Origin: Candidatus Rokuibacteriota bacterium
GTDB taxonomy: Bacteria; Methylomirabilota; Methylomirabilia; Rokubacteriales; CSP1-6
Assembly (NCBI GenBank): GCA_003220315.1
Contig: QHSA01000140.1
Location: forward strand, 1-49,491
Direction: 5' to 3'
Length of the DNA: 49,491 nucleotides
Shown here in pieces: positions 25,054 to 33,871 of the stretch (its first letter is position 1; the number at the start of each line of letters is the position of its first letter). The translations under genes and the position numbers were made by a program. Under the pieces are notes generated by a model that saw only the letters and a list, made by a program, of their open reading frames with translations, did not search any database and was not told where the DNA came from.

Positions 25054-26399
25054 AGCATTCCGTACTCCTTCAGGCGACGATAGATCGTCCGGCGCGAGAT
25101 GCCGAGCGCCGTCGCCGCGGCCTCCTTGTCGTCCTTGTAGAACGCCAGGGCCCTCAAGATCAGCTCCTTCTCGACCTCGGCGAGCTGGGGAATGGCGCCG
25201 CTCGTGGCGGCGACCGGCGCCGCCTGGCCGGCGGTGAGGCTCGGCAGGTCGGTAAGGGAGATCTGCTCCCGCGCGCCCATGGCGAAGGCGCGCTCGATGA
25301 GATTCTCGAGCTCGCGCACGTTGCCGGGAAAGTCGTACGCCTGGAGCGCGGCGAGGGCCTCCGGCGTGGTGCCGTGAATCTCACGGCGGAAGCGACGACT
25401 GAAGCGGCGGATGAAGTGGTTCACGAGCGGCGGAATGTCGTCGCGACGCGAGCGGAGCGGAGGCAGGGTCACACGCACCACGTTGAGGCGATAGTACAGG
25501 TCCTGGCGCAGCTGGCCCTCCGCGATCGTCCGCTCGAGGTCGCGGTTCGTCGCCGCGATCACGCGCACGTCGACCGCGTACGCCTTGGTCGAGCCGACGG
25601 GGCGCACCTGCATCTCCTGGAGGACACGCAGGAGCTTTACTTGAAGTCCCGGCGAAAGCTCGGCGACCTCGTCGAGGAAGATCGTCCCCTCGTTGGCGCC
25701 TCGGAACAGCCCGAGCGTGTCGGAGACGGCGCCCGAGAAGGCGCCACGGACGTGACCGAAGAATTCGGACTCCAGGAGGTCCTCGGGGATCGCGCTGCAG
25801 TTCACGGGGATGAACGGCCCCTTGGCGCGCGGTGAGAGGCGGTGGATCGCCGCGGCGACGAGCTCCTTGCCGGTGCCGCTCTCGCCCTCGATGAGCACGG
25901 GAGAGTCGGTCGGCGCGACCTTCGAGATAATCTCCTTCACGCGCTGCATGGGCGCGGAGTTGCCGACGAGCTCGTTGACCGTGAGCTCCTCGCCCAGGCG
26001 CGCGCGGAGCGAGTGGACCTCGCCGCGCAGGAACCGCCGCTCGGTCATCCGCGCCATCAGGTGGCGCAGCTCGTCGAGGAGCAGGGGCTTGGAGAGGTAG
26101 TCGAACGCGCCTTCCTTGAGCGCCTCCACCGCCGAGGCGATGGTCGGGTATCCTGTCATCACGACGACCTCGACCGACTCGTCGTGACGCTTGATCTCCT
26201 TGAGGAGCTCGAGGCCGTTCATGTCGGGCATGCGGATGTCGGTGATGACGGCGTCGAACATGTCGCCGCGGAGCGCCTGGAGCGCCTCGGCTGCGCTCGT
26301 CGCGCCCGTGACCTGATAGCCCCACTGAGTGAGGGCTTCCTTCAGGAGCCTCAGGATTGCAGCCTCGTCGTCGACGACCAGGATCCTTGCCGGTTCCAT
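25050..26399 (-). CDS. Sigma-54-dependent response regulator, NtrC family
   Basis: 449 residues with the complete three-part layout. The receiver domain (1-120) has acidic pair D10/D11, phosphorylation site D54, T82 and K104. The AAA+ domain (about 143-370) has Walker A GESGTGKE (171-178), the sigma-54 contact loop GAFSGA (218-223, Ser replacing the usual Thr of GAFTGA), Walker B GTIFLDE (237-243) and an arginine-finger region PPLRSRRDDI. The C-terminal Fis-type helix-turn-helix is KEAAATALGISRRTIYRRL. Once phosphorylated it would remodel sigma-54 polymerase at distant promoters. No histidine kinase is adjacent, so it is an orphan here. It diverges from trxA. Confidence 0.96.
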   Translation of the reverse strand: MEPARILVVDDEAAILRLLKEALTQWGYQVTGATSAAEALQALRGDMFDAVITDIRMPDMNGLELLKEIKRHDESVEVVVMTGYPTIASAVEALKEGAFDYLSKPLLLDELRHLMARMTERRFLRGEVHSLRARLGEELTVNELVGNSAPMQRVKEIISKVAPTDSPVLIEGESGTGKELVAAAIHRLSPRAKGPFIPVNCSAIPEDLLESEFFGHVRGAFSGAVSDTLGLFRGANEGTIFLDEVAELSPGLQVKLLRVLQEMQVRPVGSTKAYAVDVRVIAATNRDLERTIAEGQLRQDLYYRLNVVRVTLPPLRSRRDDIPPLVNHFIRRFSRRFRREIHGTTPEALAALQAYDFPGNVRELENLIERAFAMGAREQISLTDLPSLTAGQAAPVAATSGAIPQLAEVEKELILRALAFYKDDKEAAATALGISRRTIYRRLKEYGML

Positions 26400-26431
26400 C
26401 TGTGCCAGCTTCAGACTCTAGCACGACGGGG

Positions 26432-26444
26432 TGTCAGACTGACA
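26432..26444. promoter_or_regulatory. Palindrome TGTCAGACTGACA in the response regulator/trxA divergent gap
   Basis: A perfect 6-bp dyad around a central A lies 33 bp upstream of the response regulator ATG and 82 bp upstream of trxA. It could be an operator, including one for autoregulation by the Fis-type domain of the neighbouring regulator. No second copy was seen in the window. Confidence 0.3.
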
Positions 26445-26455
26445 AGGTTCTCGTA

Positions 26456-26471
26456 CGGCCCCTGCCTTGCG
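26456..26471 (+). promoter_or_regulatory. Weaker sigma-54-like promoter before trxA
   Basis: CGGCCCCTGCCTTGCG keeps the GG-N10-GC spacing and TTGC, but departs from the consensus at the first T, one A and the final W. It resembles the element at 13711 (GGCCCCT, two bases, CTTGC). The predicted start is near 26482, leaving a 45-nt leader with GAGGAG before the trxA ATG. Confidence 0.33.
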
Positions 26472-26526
26472 CCATCCGAGGGGGCATGTTAGCGTTGACG
26501 TTGACTTTTTATTGAGGAGATCGTTC

Positions 26527-26856
26527 ATGGCTGACACCGCAACCGTCCACCTGACGGAGCAGAGCTTCGACGAAGCACTGAGCCAGCACCATGAACTCGT
26601 GATGGTGGACTTCTGGGCCGAATGGTGCGGGCCGTGCCGAGCAATCTCGCCGATCCTGGAAGAACTGACGCGCGAGTCGGCTGGACGCGTGACGCTCGCC
26701 AAGGTCAACGTGGACGAGAATCCCGGCCTTGCCGCCCGCTACGGAATCCGCTCGATCCCGACGATCCTGTTCGTCAAGCAGGGCAAAGTCGTCGACCAGG
26801 TCGTCGGGGCGGTTCCCAAGGCCAAGTTCAGAGAGAAGCTGGACGCTCTCGCCTGA
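26527..26856 (+). CDS. trxA: Thioredoxin
   Basis: 109 residues, the normal length. The active site is WCGPC (33-37, with redox cysteines C34 and C37), preceded by VDFWAE. The cis-proline loop lies in IRSIPTILFVKQG. It is a cytoplasmic disulfide reductase. ATG 26527 is chosen because TTGAGGAG precedes it by 7 bases and the family N-terminus follows; the frame runs 60 bases further upstream without family similarity. It is divergent from the sigma-54 response regulator and followed in the same frame by trpE after 102 bases. Confidence 0.96.
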   Translation: MADTATVHLTEQSFDEALSQHHELVMVDFWAEWCGPCRAISPILEELTRESAGRVTLAKVNVDENPGLAARYGIRSIPTILFVKQGKVVDQVVGAVPKAKFREKLDALA

Positions 26857-26898
26857 CACGGGCCGGGCGGGGACCGCATCAGCACCTCGGGCATAGTC

Positions 26899-28409
26899 AT
26901 CCCGTCCCTCTCCCCTACCCGTGACGAGTTTCGCGCTCTCGCGGCACAGGGGAACCTTGTGCCGGTGTTCGCCGAGCTGCCGGCGGATCTCGACACCCCG
27001 CTCTCCGCGTACCTGAGGCTCCGCCCCGGTCCCTACGCGTTCCTGCTCGAGTCGGTGGAGGGCGGCGAGGTCTGGGCGCGCTACTCGTTCCTCGGCGCCG
27101 ATCCGCTCATGGTCCTCACGGCGAAGAACGGACGCCTCACGCTCAAGCGCGGCGCCCGAACGGAGCGGCTGCCCGACGGCGACCCGCTCCCGGCCGTACG
27201 CGAGCTGCTCGGGCAGTTCCAGCCGGTGCCGGTCCCGGGGCTCCCGAGGTTCCAGGGCGGCGCGGTGGGCTATCTCGCGTACGACATGGTCCACCACATG
27301 GAGCGGCTGCCGCGGACGACCCAGGACGATCTCAATCTCCCGGACGCGGTCTTCCTCTTCACGGACTCGCTCCTGGTCTTCGACAACCTGCGCCACCGCC
27401 TGCTCGTCATCGCGAACGCGGTCGTAGACAAGCGCGATCCCGCGTCCCTCGACCGCGCGTACGATCGCGCGGCCGTGCGCATCGGCATGACGCTCGCCAA
27501 GCTCGCGCGCCCCGTGCGCGCCCCCGCGCCCCTGGCCCTGACGGCGCCCGGCCCGTTGCTGGCGCTCGGCGAGGAGGGCTTCGCCTCGACGATGAACGAG
27601 GCGCAGTTCACCGATGCGGTCCGGCGCGCCAAGGAGTACATCGCGGCGGGCGACGCCTATCAGATCGTCCTCGCACGGCGGCTCGACTGCCCTCTCACCG
27701 CGGACCCCTTCACCGTGTACCGGGCGCTCAGGACGATCAACCCGTCCCCGTACCTCTTCTTCCTGCGCCTCGGCACGCTGACGATCGTCGGCTCCTCGCC
27801 CGAGGTCCTCGTGCGCGTCGAGGGCGAGGACGTGGCCTTGCGGCCGATCGCGGGCACGCGCCCGCGCGGGGCGACCGAGGCTCGGGACCGCCAGATCGCA
27901 GAGGAGCTCGTGGCCGACCCGAAGGAGCGCGCCGAACACGTCATGCTCGTGGACCTCGGGCGCAACGACGTCGGGCGGGTCTCAGAGCTGGGCTCGGTGA
28001 AGGTCACGGAGTTCATGGCGATCGAGCGCTACTCCCACGTGATGCACTTGGTGAGCCACGTGACGGGACGACGCCGGCAGGCGACCGACGCGCTCGACGT
28101 GCTCCGAGCGTGCTTCCCCGCGGGCACGCTCACCGGCGCGCCGAAGATCCGCGCGATGGAGATCATCGACGAGCTCGAGCCGACCCAGCGCGGCCCGTAC
28201 GGCGGCGCCGTGGGATACGTGTCGTACTCGGGCAACCTCGACTCGTGCATCACGATCCGGACGATCGTCTGCCACGGCCAGCGCGCGTCGGTCCAGGTGG
28301 GCGCCGGCATCGTCGCCGACTCTGATCCGAAGACCGAATGGCTCGAAACGTGCTCGAAGGCCCAGGGGATGCTGCTGGCACTCCGGATGGCAGCGGGCGC
28401 TGTGCGGCG

Positions 28410-28413
<4 letters not shown>
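26899..28413 (+). CDS. trpE: Anthranilate synthase component I
   Basis: Chorismate-utilising enzyme making anthranilate with glutamine-derived ammonia from TrpG. C-terminal motifs: AGDAYQIVLARRL, IAGTRPRGATEARD, LVDLGRNDVGRVS, CFPAGTLTGAPKIRAMEIIDELEP and GGAVGYVSYSGNLDSCITIRT. The first normal start codon is GTG 26959 (484 residues). However, the 20 codons before it read PTRDEFRALAAQGNLVPVF across the GTG, which is the usual TrpE N-terminus, so the true protein starts further upstream. No ATG, GTG or TTG exists in frame between the trxA stop and 26959. The candidates are ATA 26893 or ATC 26899, or a mutated or misread start. I give 26899 as a tentative start. Confidence 0.85.
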
Positions 28414-28978
<565 letters not shown>

Positions 28979-28982
<4 letters not shown>

Positions 28983-29995
28983 GCACGCGCGCCACCGAAC
29001 GCCAGCTGATCGAGATCATCCGCCGCGCCGGCGCGCGAGGGACTGGAGTCCGCATCGGGATCGGCGACGACTGTGCCGTCCTGGAGCCGGGCGCCGGGCG
29101 TCTCGTGCTCGCGACAACGGATCTCCTCATCGAGGACGTCCACTTCCGCCGCCGCTACGCGACGGCCGCCGATGTGGGCTGGAAGTCGCTCGCGGTGAAC
29201 CTCTCGGACATCGCGTCGATGGGCGGCCGCCCGCGCTGGGCCCTGGTCGCGCTCGCCTGCCCCGAGGGCGTGACCGTCGAGGAAGCGGAGGCGTTCTGGG
29301 CCGGATTGCTCGAGCTCGCCCGGGCCCACGACGTCGCGGTCGTTGGCGGCGACACCTCCACCTCGCCCCGGGGCTGGATCGTGAACGTGACGCTCCTCGG
29401 CGAGGCGGTGCCGGCCTCCGTGCTGCGGTCCACGGCCAAGCCCGGCGATGTCGTCGCCGTGACCGGCACCCTCGGCCGCGCCGCCGCCGGGCTCGCCGTG
29501 CTTGAACGCGGGGCGGCGCCCCCGGGCGTGGCGCCGGCGGCGCTCGACGAGGTGAAGGCCGCGCACCTGCGTCCGAGGCCGCGCGTGCGCGAGGGCCAGT
29601 GGCTCGCCGCTGCGGGCGGCGTGACGGCCATGATCGACCTCTCCGACGGTCTCGCCACCGACCTCGGCCACATCGCCGAGGAGAGCCGGGTCGGCACACG
29701 GATCGAGCTCGCGCGGCTCCCCCTGGGCGCCGCCGTGCGGGCCGTGGCCGCCGCGGTCGGCGGCGACCCGCTCGCCTGGGCGACGGGCGGCGGCGAGGAT
29801 TACGAGCTCCTCGTGACCTGTCATCCGGACGCGTTCGCCCGCCTCGTCGACGGCCTCGCCGCCGCGACGGGCACGCTGCTCACGGGGATCGGCGAGGTCG
29901 CCGCCTCCGCCGCCGGCGTCCGCTACACGGACGCCGCCGGCCGCGAGGTCGCCGTCGCCCCGGGGTTCGAGCACTTCGTGACGGGGCGCCCGTGA
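28979..29995 (+). CDS. thiL: Thiamine-monophosphate kinase
   Basis: 338 residues of the PurM/ThiL family. It phosphorylates thiamine monophosphate to the pyrophosphate cofactor. Motifs: GIGDDCAVLEP (28-38, metal/ATP site), ATTDLLIEDVHF, KSLAVNLSDIASMGG, VVGGDTS, VAVTGTLGRAAAGLAVLERG and MIDLSDGLATDL. ATP-binding GGGEDYELL is near the C-terminus. GTG 28979 overlaps the trpG stop (GTGA). Confidence 0.95.
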
Positions 29996-31269
29996 GCGAC
30001 GGGCTGGTCGTCAAGCTCCTGAGCCTCATCGTGTTCGTCGCCTGTTCCGCGCTCTTCACGGGCGCCGAGGCCGCCTACTTCTCCCTCGGCCGCGCACGGC
30101 TCAAGCGCGTGGCCGCCCAGGGGGCGGAGGGCGGTGGGGTGAAGCCGCTGATCGAGCGACCTCACGAGCTCCTCGTGACGCTGCTCGTCGCGATCACGGT
30201 GATCAACATCGCCGCCGCGGCGCTCGCGGCCCTGATCGCCGACCAGCTCTTCGGCCAGCGGTACGCCCTCGTCATCCAGGTCCTCGTCACGATCCTGATC
30301 CTCACGACCTTCGGTGAGGTCTTGCCGATGACCCTGGCGGTGAAGTACCCCGAGCGGTTCCTGGCCCTCGTCCACCGTCCCGTCGGCTGGCTCGCGATTT
30401 TAATGACGCCGGTACGCGCGCTCCTCGGTGGGCTCTCCGCGCTCAGCGTGCGGCTCATCGGCAGCGAGCGGTCGGGCGAGCCGGAGCTCTCCGAGGAGGA
30501 GCTGCGCACGCTCGTCGACGTCGGGGCGAGCGAGGGTGTCGTCGAGCGCGAGGAGCGCGAGATGATCCACAAGGTCTTCGAGCTCGAGGACACGCTCGTA
30601 CGGTCCATCATGGTGCCCCGGCCCGACATGTTCTGCCTCGACGTTGCGACGCCGGTGGACCGGATCCTGCCGGCGCTGCGCGAGCACCTGCACTCCCGCG
30701 TTCCCGTCTTCGAGGGCGAGATCGACGTCATCGTGGGCATCCTCTACACCAAGGACCTCCTGCCCTACGTCCGCGAGGGCCTCCCGCCCGACTTCGACCT
30801 GCGCGCGCGGCTGCATCCCCCCTACTTCGTGCCCGAGTCCAAGCGGGCGGACGCGCTCCTGCAGGAGTTCCAGGCGAAGAAGCTCCACATGGCGATCGTC
30901 GTGGACGAGTACGGCGGAACCTCGGGGCTCGTCTCGCTCGAGGACCTCTTGGAAGAGCTGGTCGGTGAGATCGCCGACGAGTTCGACGAGCCGGAGCGGC
31001 TCATCCAGCGCGTGGACGCGACGACGTTCCGCGTCGCAGGCAAGCTCTCGATCGACGACCTCAACGCCGCGACCGGGCTCCACGTCTCGAGCGAAGCGTA
31101 CGACACGGTGGGCGGGTGGGTGCTCGACCTCTTCGGGCGCGTCCCCCGGCGCGCCGAGCGCGCCGAGACGCCGGAGCTCAGCGTGACGGTCGAGAAGGTC
31201 GAGCGCACGCGTATCGTCGAGGTGCTCGTCTCGCTCAAGAAGCCCGCGTCGCGCGAGGTGGCGGCGTGA
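29992..31269 (+). CDS. CNNM/CorC (HlyC) family transporter-like protein, paralog 1
   Basis: 425 residues. A DUF21/CNNM membrane domain of about four helices (VVKLLSLIVFVACSALFTGA, LVTLLVAITVINIAAAALAA and LVIQVLVTILILTTFGEVLP) is followed by a CBS pair. The CBS pair has VRSIMVPRPDMF and VVDEYGGTSGLVSLEDLLEE. A C-terminal CorC_HlyC transporter-associated domain (IDDLNAATGL, GGWVLDLFGRVPR) completes it. Family members are implicated in Mg2+ or Co2+ efflux. GTG 29992 overlaps the thiL stop. Its neighbour downstream is a paralog, and such pairs may form hetero-oligomers. Confidence 0.9.
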   Translation: MSDGLVVKLLSLIVFVACSALFTGAEAAYFSLGRARLKRVAAQGAEGGGVKPLIERPHELLVTLLVAITVINIAAAALAALIADQLFGQRYALVIQVLVTILILTTFGEVLPMTLAVKYPERFLALVHRPVGWLAILMTPVRALLGGLSALSVRLIGSERSGEPELSEEELRTLVDVGASEGVVEREEREMIHKVFELEDTLVRSIMVPRPDMFCLDVATPVDRILPALREHLHSRVPVFEGEIDVIVGILYTKDLLPYVREGLPPDFDLRARLHPPYFVPESKRADALLQEFQAKKLHMAIVVDEYGGTSGLVSLEDLLEELVGEIADEFDEPERLIQRVDATTFRVAGKLSIDDLNAATGLHVSSEAYDTVGGWVLDLFGRVPRRAERAETPELSVTVEKVERTRIVEVLVSLKKPASREVAA

Positions 31270-32513
31270 CCATGCTCGGGCTCGCGGCGCTGTGCCTCGT
31301 GGCGACGATGTTCTTCTCGGCCGCGGAGATGGCCTTCATCGCGGCGAACCGCCCGCGGCTCCGGCACCTCGCGGAGCAGGGGAGCGCCACGGCGACGGCC
31401 TACCTCGAGGCCTTCCGCCAGCCCGAGCGCGTGCTCTCGACCGCGATGATGGGCGTCACGGTCGCGCACATCGTCGCCGCGTCGGCCATGACGTGGAGCC
31501 TCCTGCCAGCGCTCGGCGGCCTGGCGCCCGTCGTCGTCACGCTGATCCTCACCCCGGTCATGCTCGTGTTCGGCGAGATCATCCCCAAGGCCGTCGCGCG
31601 CGCGTGGGCGACGAGCCTGATCCTCCGGCTCTACCGCCCCCTCACGTGGACCTCGGCCGTGCTCATCCCCCTCGTGGCCTTCGCGAACCTCGTCGTCGCC
31701 GGGACGCTCCGCCTGTTCGGCGCCCGGCAGGCGGACACCCGTGCCTTCGTCTCGCGCGAGGAGCTGAAGGCGCTGCTCCAGCTGGAGCCCGGCGAGGCCG
31801 AGGTGACGACGCAGGAGGCCGAACTGATCGACAACATCTTCGACCTCGGCGACACGGTCGTCCGCGAGGTGATGGTGCCGCTCGTCGAGGTCACGATGCT
31901 GCCCGACACCGCCTCGCCACCAGAGGCGATCAGGGTCATCCAGGAGCGCGGGTTCTCGCGCATTCCGGTCTACCGGCAGCGGGAGACCAGCATCGTCGGC
32001 GTCGTCGCCGCGATGGATCTGCTGAGCCGAGGCGCGGAGGCGACGACCCTGGACGAGCTGAAGCGGCCGCCGTACTATGTGCCGGAGACGAAGCGGATCG
32101 ACGACCTGCTCCGCGAGATGCAGCGCTCCCGTACGCACATCGCGGTGGTCGTCGACGAGTACGGCGGCTCGACCGGAATCGTCACGCTCGAGGACATCCT
32201 CGAGCAGATCGTCGGCGAGATCCAGGACGAACACGACCGCACGCCCGCGTCGGTGGAGCGCCTGCCCGATGGCAGCTATCGCGTGGCCGCACGAACGAAC
32301 ATCGACGAGCTGAACGAAGCCTTCGACTGGACCCTGCCCAAGCACGACTACGAGACCGTCGCGGGGCTCGTCCTCGCGACGCTCGGTCGCATCCCGCGCG
32401 CGGGCGAGGTGTTCCAGATCCCGGGCTACACGATCACGGTGCTGGAGGCCGACACCCGGCGCGTCGCCGCCGTGAAGATCACCCCGACCCCCGGGTCCAA
32501 AGGAGGTTCCTGA
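31266..32513 (+). CDS. CNNM/CorC (HlyC) family transporter-like protein, paralog 2
   Basis: 415 residues with the same order of domains: membrane helices (LAALCLVATMFFSAAEMAFI, VVTLILTPVMLVFGEIIPKA), CBS pair (VREVMVPLVEVTML, VVDEYGGSTGIVTLEDILEQ) and a CorC_HlyC domain ending in GYTITVLEADTRRVAAVKI. GTG 31266 overlaps the previous stop (GTGA), and ATG 31272 is an alternative. The last codons contain the strong Shine-Dalgarno AAAGGAGGT that serves the next gene. Confidence 0.9.
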   Translation: MTMLGLAALCLVATMFFSAAEMAFIAANRPRLRHLAEQGSATATAYLEAFRQPERVLSTAMMGVTVAHIVAASAMTWSLLPALGGLAPVVVTLILTPVMLVFGEIIPKAVARAWATSLILRLYRPLTWTSAVLIPLVAFANLVVAGTLRLFGARQADTRAFVSREELKALLQLEPGEAEVTTQEAELIDNIFDLGDTVVREVMVPLVEVTMLPDTASPPEAIRVIQERGFSRIPVYRQRETSIVGVVAAMDLLSRGAEATTLDELKRPPYYVPETKRIDDLLREMQRSRTHIAVVVDEYGGSTGIVTLEDILEQIVGEIQDEHDRTPASVERLPDGSYRVAARTNIDELNEAFDWTLPKHDYETVAGLVLATLGRIPRAGEVFQIPGYTITVLEADTRRVAAVKITPTPGSKGGS

Positions 32514-32515
32514 GC

Positions 32516-33190
32516 ATGCCTGGCAAGATGGTGGAGTTTCCGTCGAACGGCACCAAGACGTCCGCGTACCTCGCCACGCCCGCGGCCGGCAAGGGGCCCG
32601 GCGTCCTGGTCATCCAGGAGTGGTGGGGTCTCGTCCGCCACATCAAGACCGTCTGCGACCGGCTCGCGACCGAGGGGTTCACGGCGCTCGCGCCCGACAT
32701 GTACCACGGCAAGACGGCGAGCGAGCCCGACGCGGCGGGCAAGCTCTTCATGGCGCTCAACATCGCCCAGGCCGAGAAAGACCTGCGCGGCGCCGCGCAA
32801 TACCTCGCGGGCCAATCCTCCACGAAGAAGCTCGGCGTCGTCGGCTTCTGCATGGGGGGCCAGCTCGCCCTCTACGCGGCGACGCTGAATCCGACGATCG
32901 GGGCGTGCGTGAACTTCTACGGGATCCACCCGAACGTGAAGCCCGACTACTCGAAGCTCTCGGGTCCGGTCCTCGGCCTCTTCGCCGAGAAGGATGGCTT
33001 CGTGACGCCCCAGGTCGCGAAGGAGACGGACGCGGCGATCAAGAAAGCGGGCAAGCAATCGGAGATCCACATCTATCCGGGCGTGGACCACGCGTTCTTC
33101 AATGACGAGCGGCCCGAGGCGTACAACAATGCCGGGGCGGCCGACGCCTGGAAACGCACGCTCGCCCTCTTCCGCCAGCACCTGAAGTAG
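32516..33190 (+). CDS. Dienelactone hydrolase family protein
   Basis: 224-residue alpha/beta hydrolase. The nucleophile elbow is GFCMGG with C112. The acid is D159 (AEKDGFVTP) and the base H191 (GVDHAFF). The spacing matches the Cys-Asp-His triad of dienelactone hydrolase. The conserved QEWWGL and PDMYHGK are also present. It hydrolyses dienelactones of chloroaromatic degradation or related esters; many members have unknown natural substrates. ATG 32516 is set by AAAGGAGGT 8 bases upstream. It is the last gene of this plus-strand run. A CCGGCC/GGCCGG hairpin (33191-33210) follows the stop directly and may end transcription. Confidence 0.93.
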   Translation: MPGKMVEFPSNGTKTSAYLATPAAGKGPGVLVIQEWWGLVRHIKTVCDRLATEGFTALAPDMYHGKTASEPDAAGKLFMALNIAQAEKDLRGAAQYLAGQSSTKKLGVVGFCMGGQLALYAATLNPTIGACVNFYGIHPNVKPDYSKLSGPVLGLFAEKDGFVTPQVAKETDAAIKKAGKQSEIHIYPGVDHAFFNDERPEAYNNAGAADAWKRTLALFRQHLK

Positions 33191-33233
33191 CCGGCCGGGC
33201 GGCGGGCCGGCGGCGCGCGACGAAGTGGTGAAT

Positions 33234-33390
33234 CAGACAGCCTGAGTGTCTGCGGTGCGCTGAAGAGGGCGGGGCCGGGAGGCCGTCCGAGACCCGTATC
33301 TTCTGGGCGTTGCTTCGGCGAAACCGAACGGATGGCGCTGATGTAAGGAGTGGTAGCGTGGTCGAGGACGGTCTCCCGGCCCCGTCCCAC
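33234..33390 (+). repeat. Family 1 structured intergenic element, copy 2
   Basis: The element lies between the convergent dienelactone hydrolase and rplQ genes. Bases 33267-33288 pair with 33366-33388 with one bulge and one G-T. The internal blocks GAGACCCGTA and CTTCTGGG (33289-33307) and TAGCGTGGTCGA (33354-33365) match copy 1 at all but one position, and the distance between blocks is 46 nt against 47. The lower-stem sequence differs from copy 1 (CCGTCC/GGACGG in place of CTCTCC/GGAGAG), so pairing is kept while bases change. The variable interior can form a UUCG-capped hairpin. A CAGACA/TGTCTG hairpin (33234-33252) precedes it. Confidence 0.75.
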
Positions 33391-33397
33391 GCCGATG

Positions 33398-33871
33398 CTA
33401 CGCGGACGCCGCGGCGGCCTTTTCCTTCTTCTTCCGCTTCCCCGAGGTACCCGCCTCACCGCGGGGTGCCTTCTCCTTCTGGTCACCCTTCTTCTCCTTG
33501 TCCTTGGGCGCCTCGACGCGGTCCACCAGCTCGAGCAGGACCAGCGGCGCGTTGTCGCCGGCGCGGCGGCCGGCCCTGATGAGGCGCGTGTAGCCGCCGT
33601 TGCGCTCGCCGAGGCGTGGGGCGATCGTGCCGAACAGCTGGCCCACGACCTCCGTGTCCGGCACCATCGCGAGGACCTGCCGCCGCGCGTGGAGGGTGTC
33701 GCGCTTCGCGAGCGTGATCATCTGCTCGGCGAGCCCACGCACGGCCTTCGCCTTGGCCTCGGTCGTCTGGATGCGCTCGTGCCGGAAGAGGGCCACCAAG
33801 AGATTTCGGAAGAGCGCCCAGCGGTGGGCGGTGACGCGCCCGAGCTTGAAGCCGTCCCTCCGGTGCCTCAT
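33398..33871 (-). CDS. rplQ: 50S ribosomal protein L17
   Basis: 157 residues. The L17 core is MRHRRDGFKLGR, HRWALFRNL and IQTTEAKAKAVRGLAEQMI, ending with NGGYTRLIRAGRRAGDNAPL and LVLLELVDR. A lysine- and alanine-rich tail of about 40 residues extends beyond the usual end. Its ATG overlaps the rpoA stop (ATGA). It is the last gene of the alpha operon; family 1 copy 2 follows. Confidence 0.96.
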   Translation of the reverse strand: MRHRRDGFKLGRVTAHRWALFRNLLVALFRHERIQTTEAKAKAVRGLAEQMITLAKRDTLHARRQVLAMVPDTEVVGQLFGTIAPRLGERNGGYTRLIRAGRRAGDNAPLVLLELVDRVEAPKDKEKKGDQKEKAPRGEAGTSGKRKKKEKAAAASA

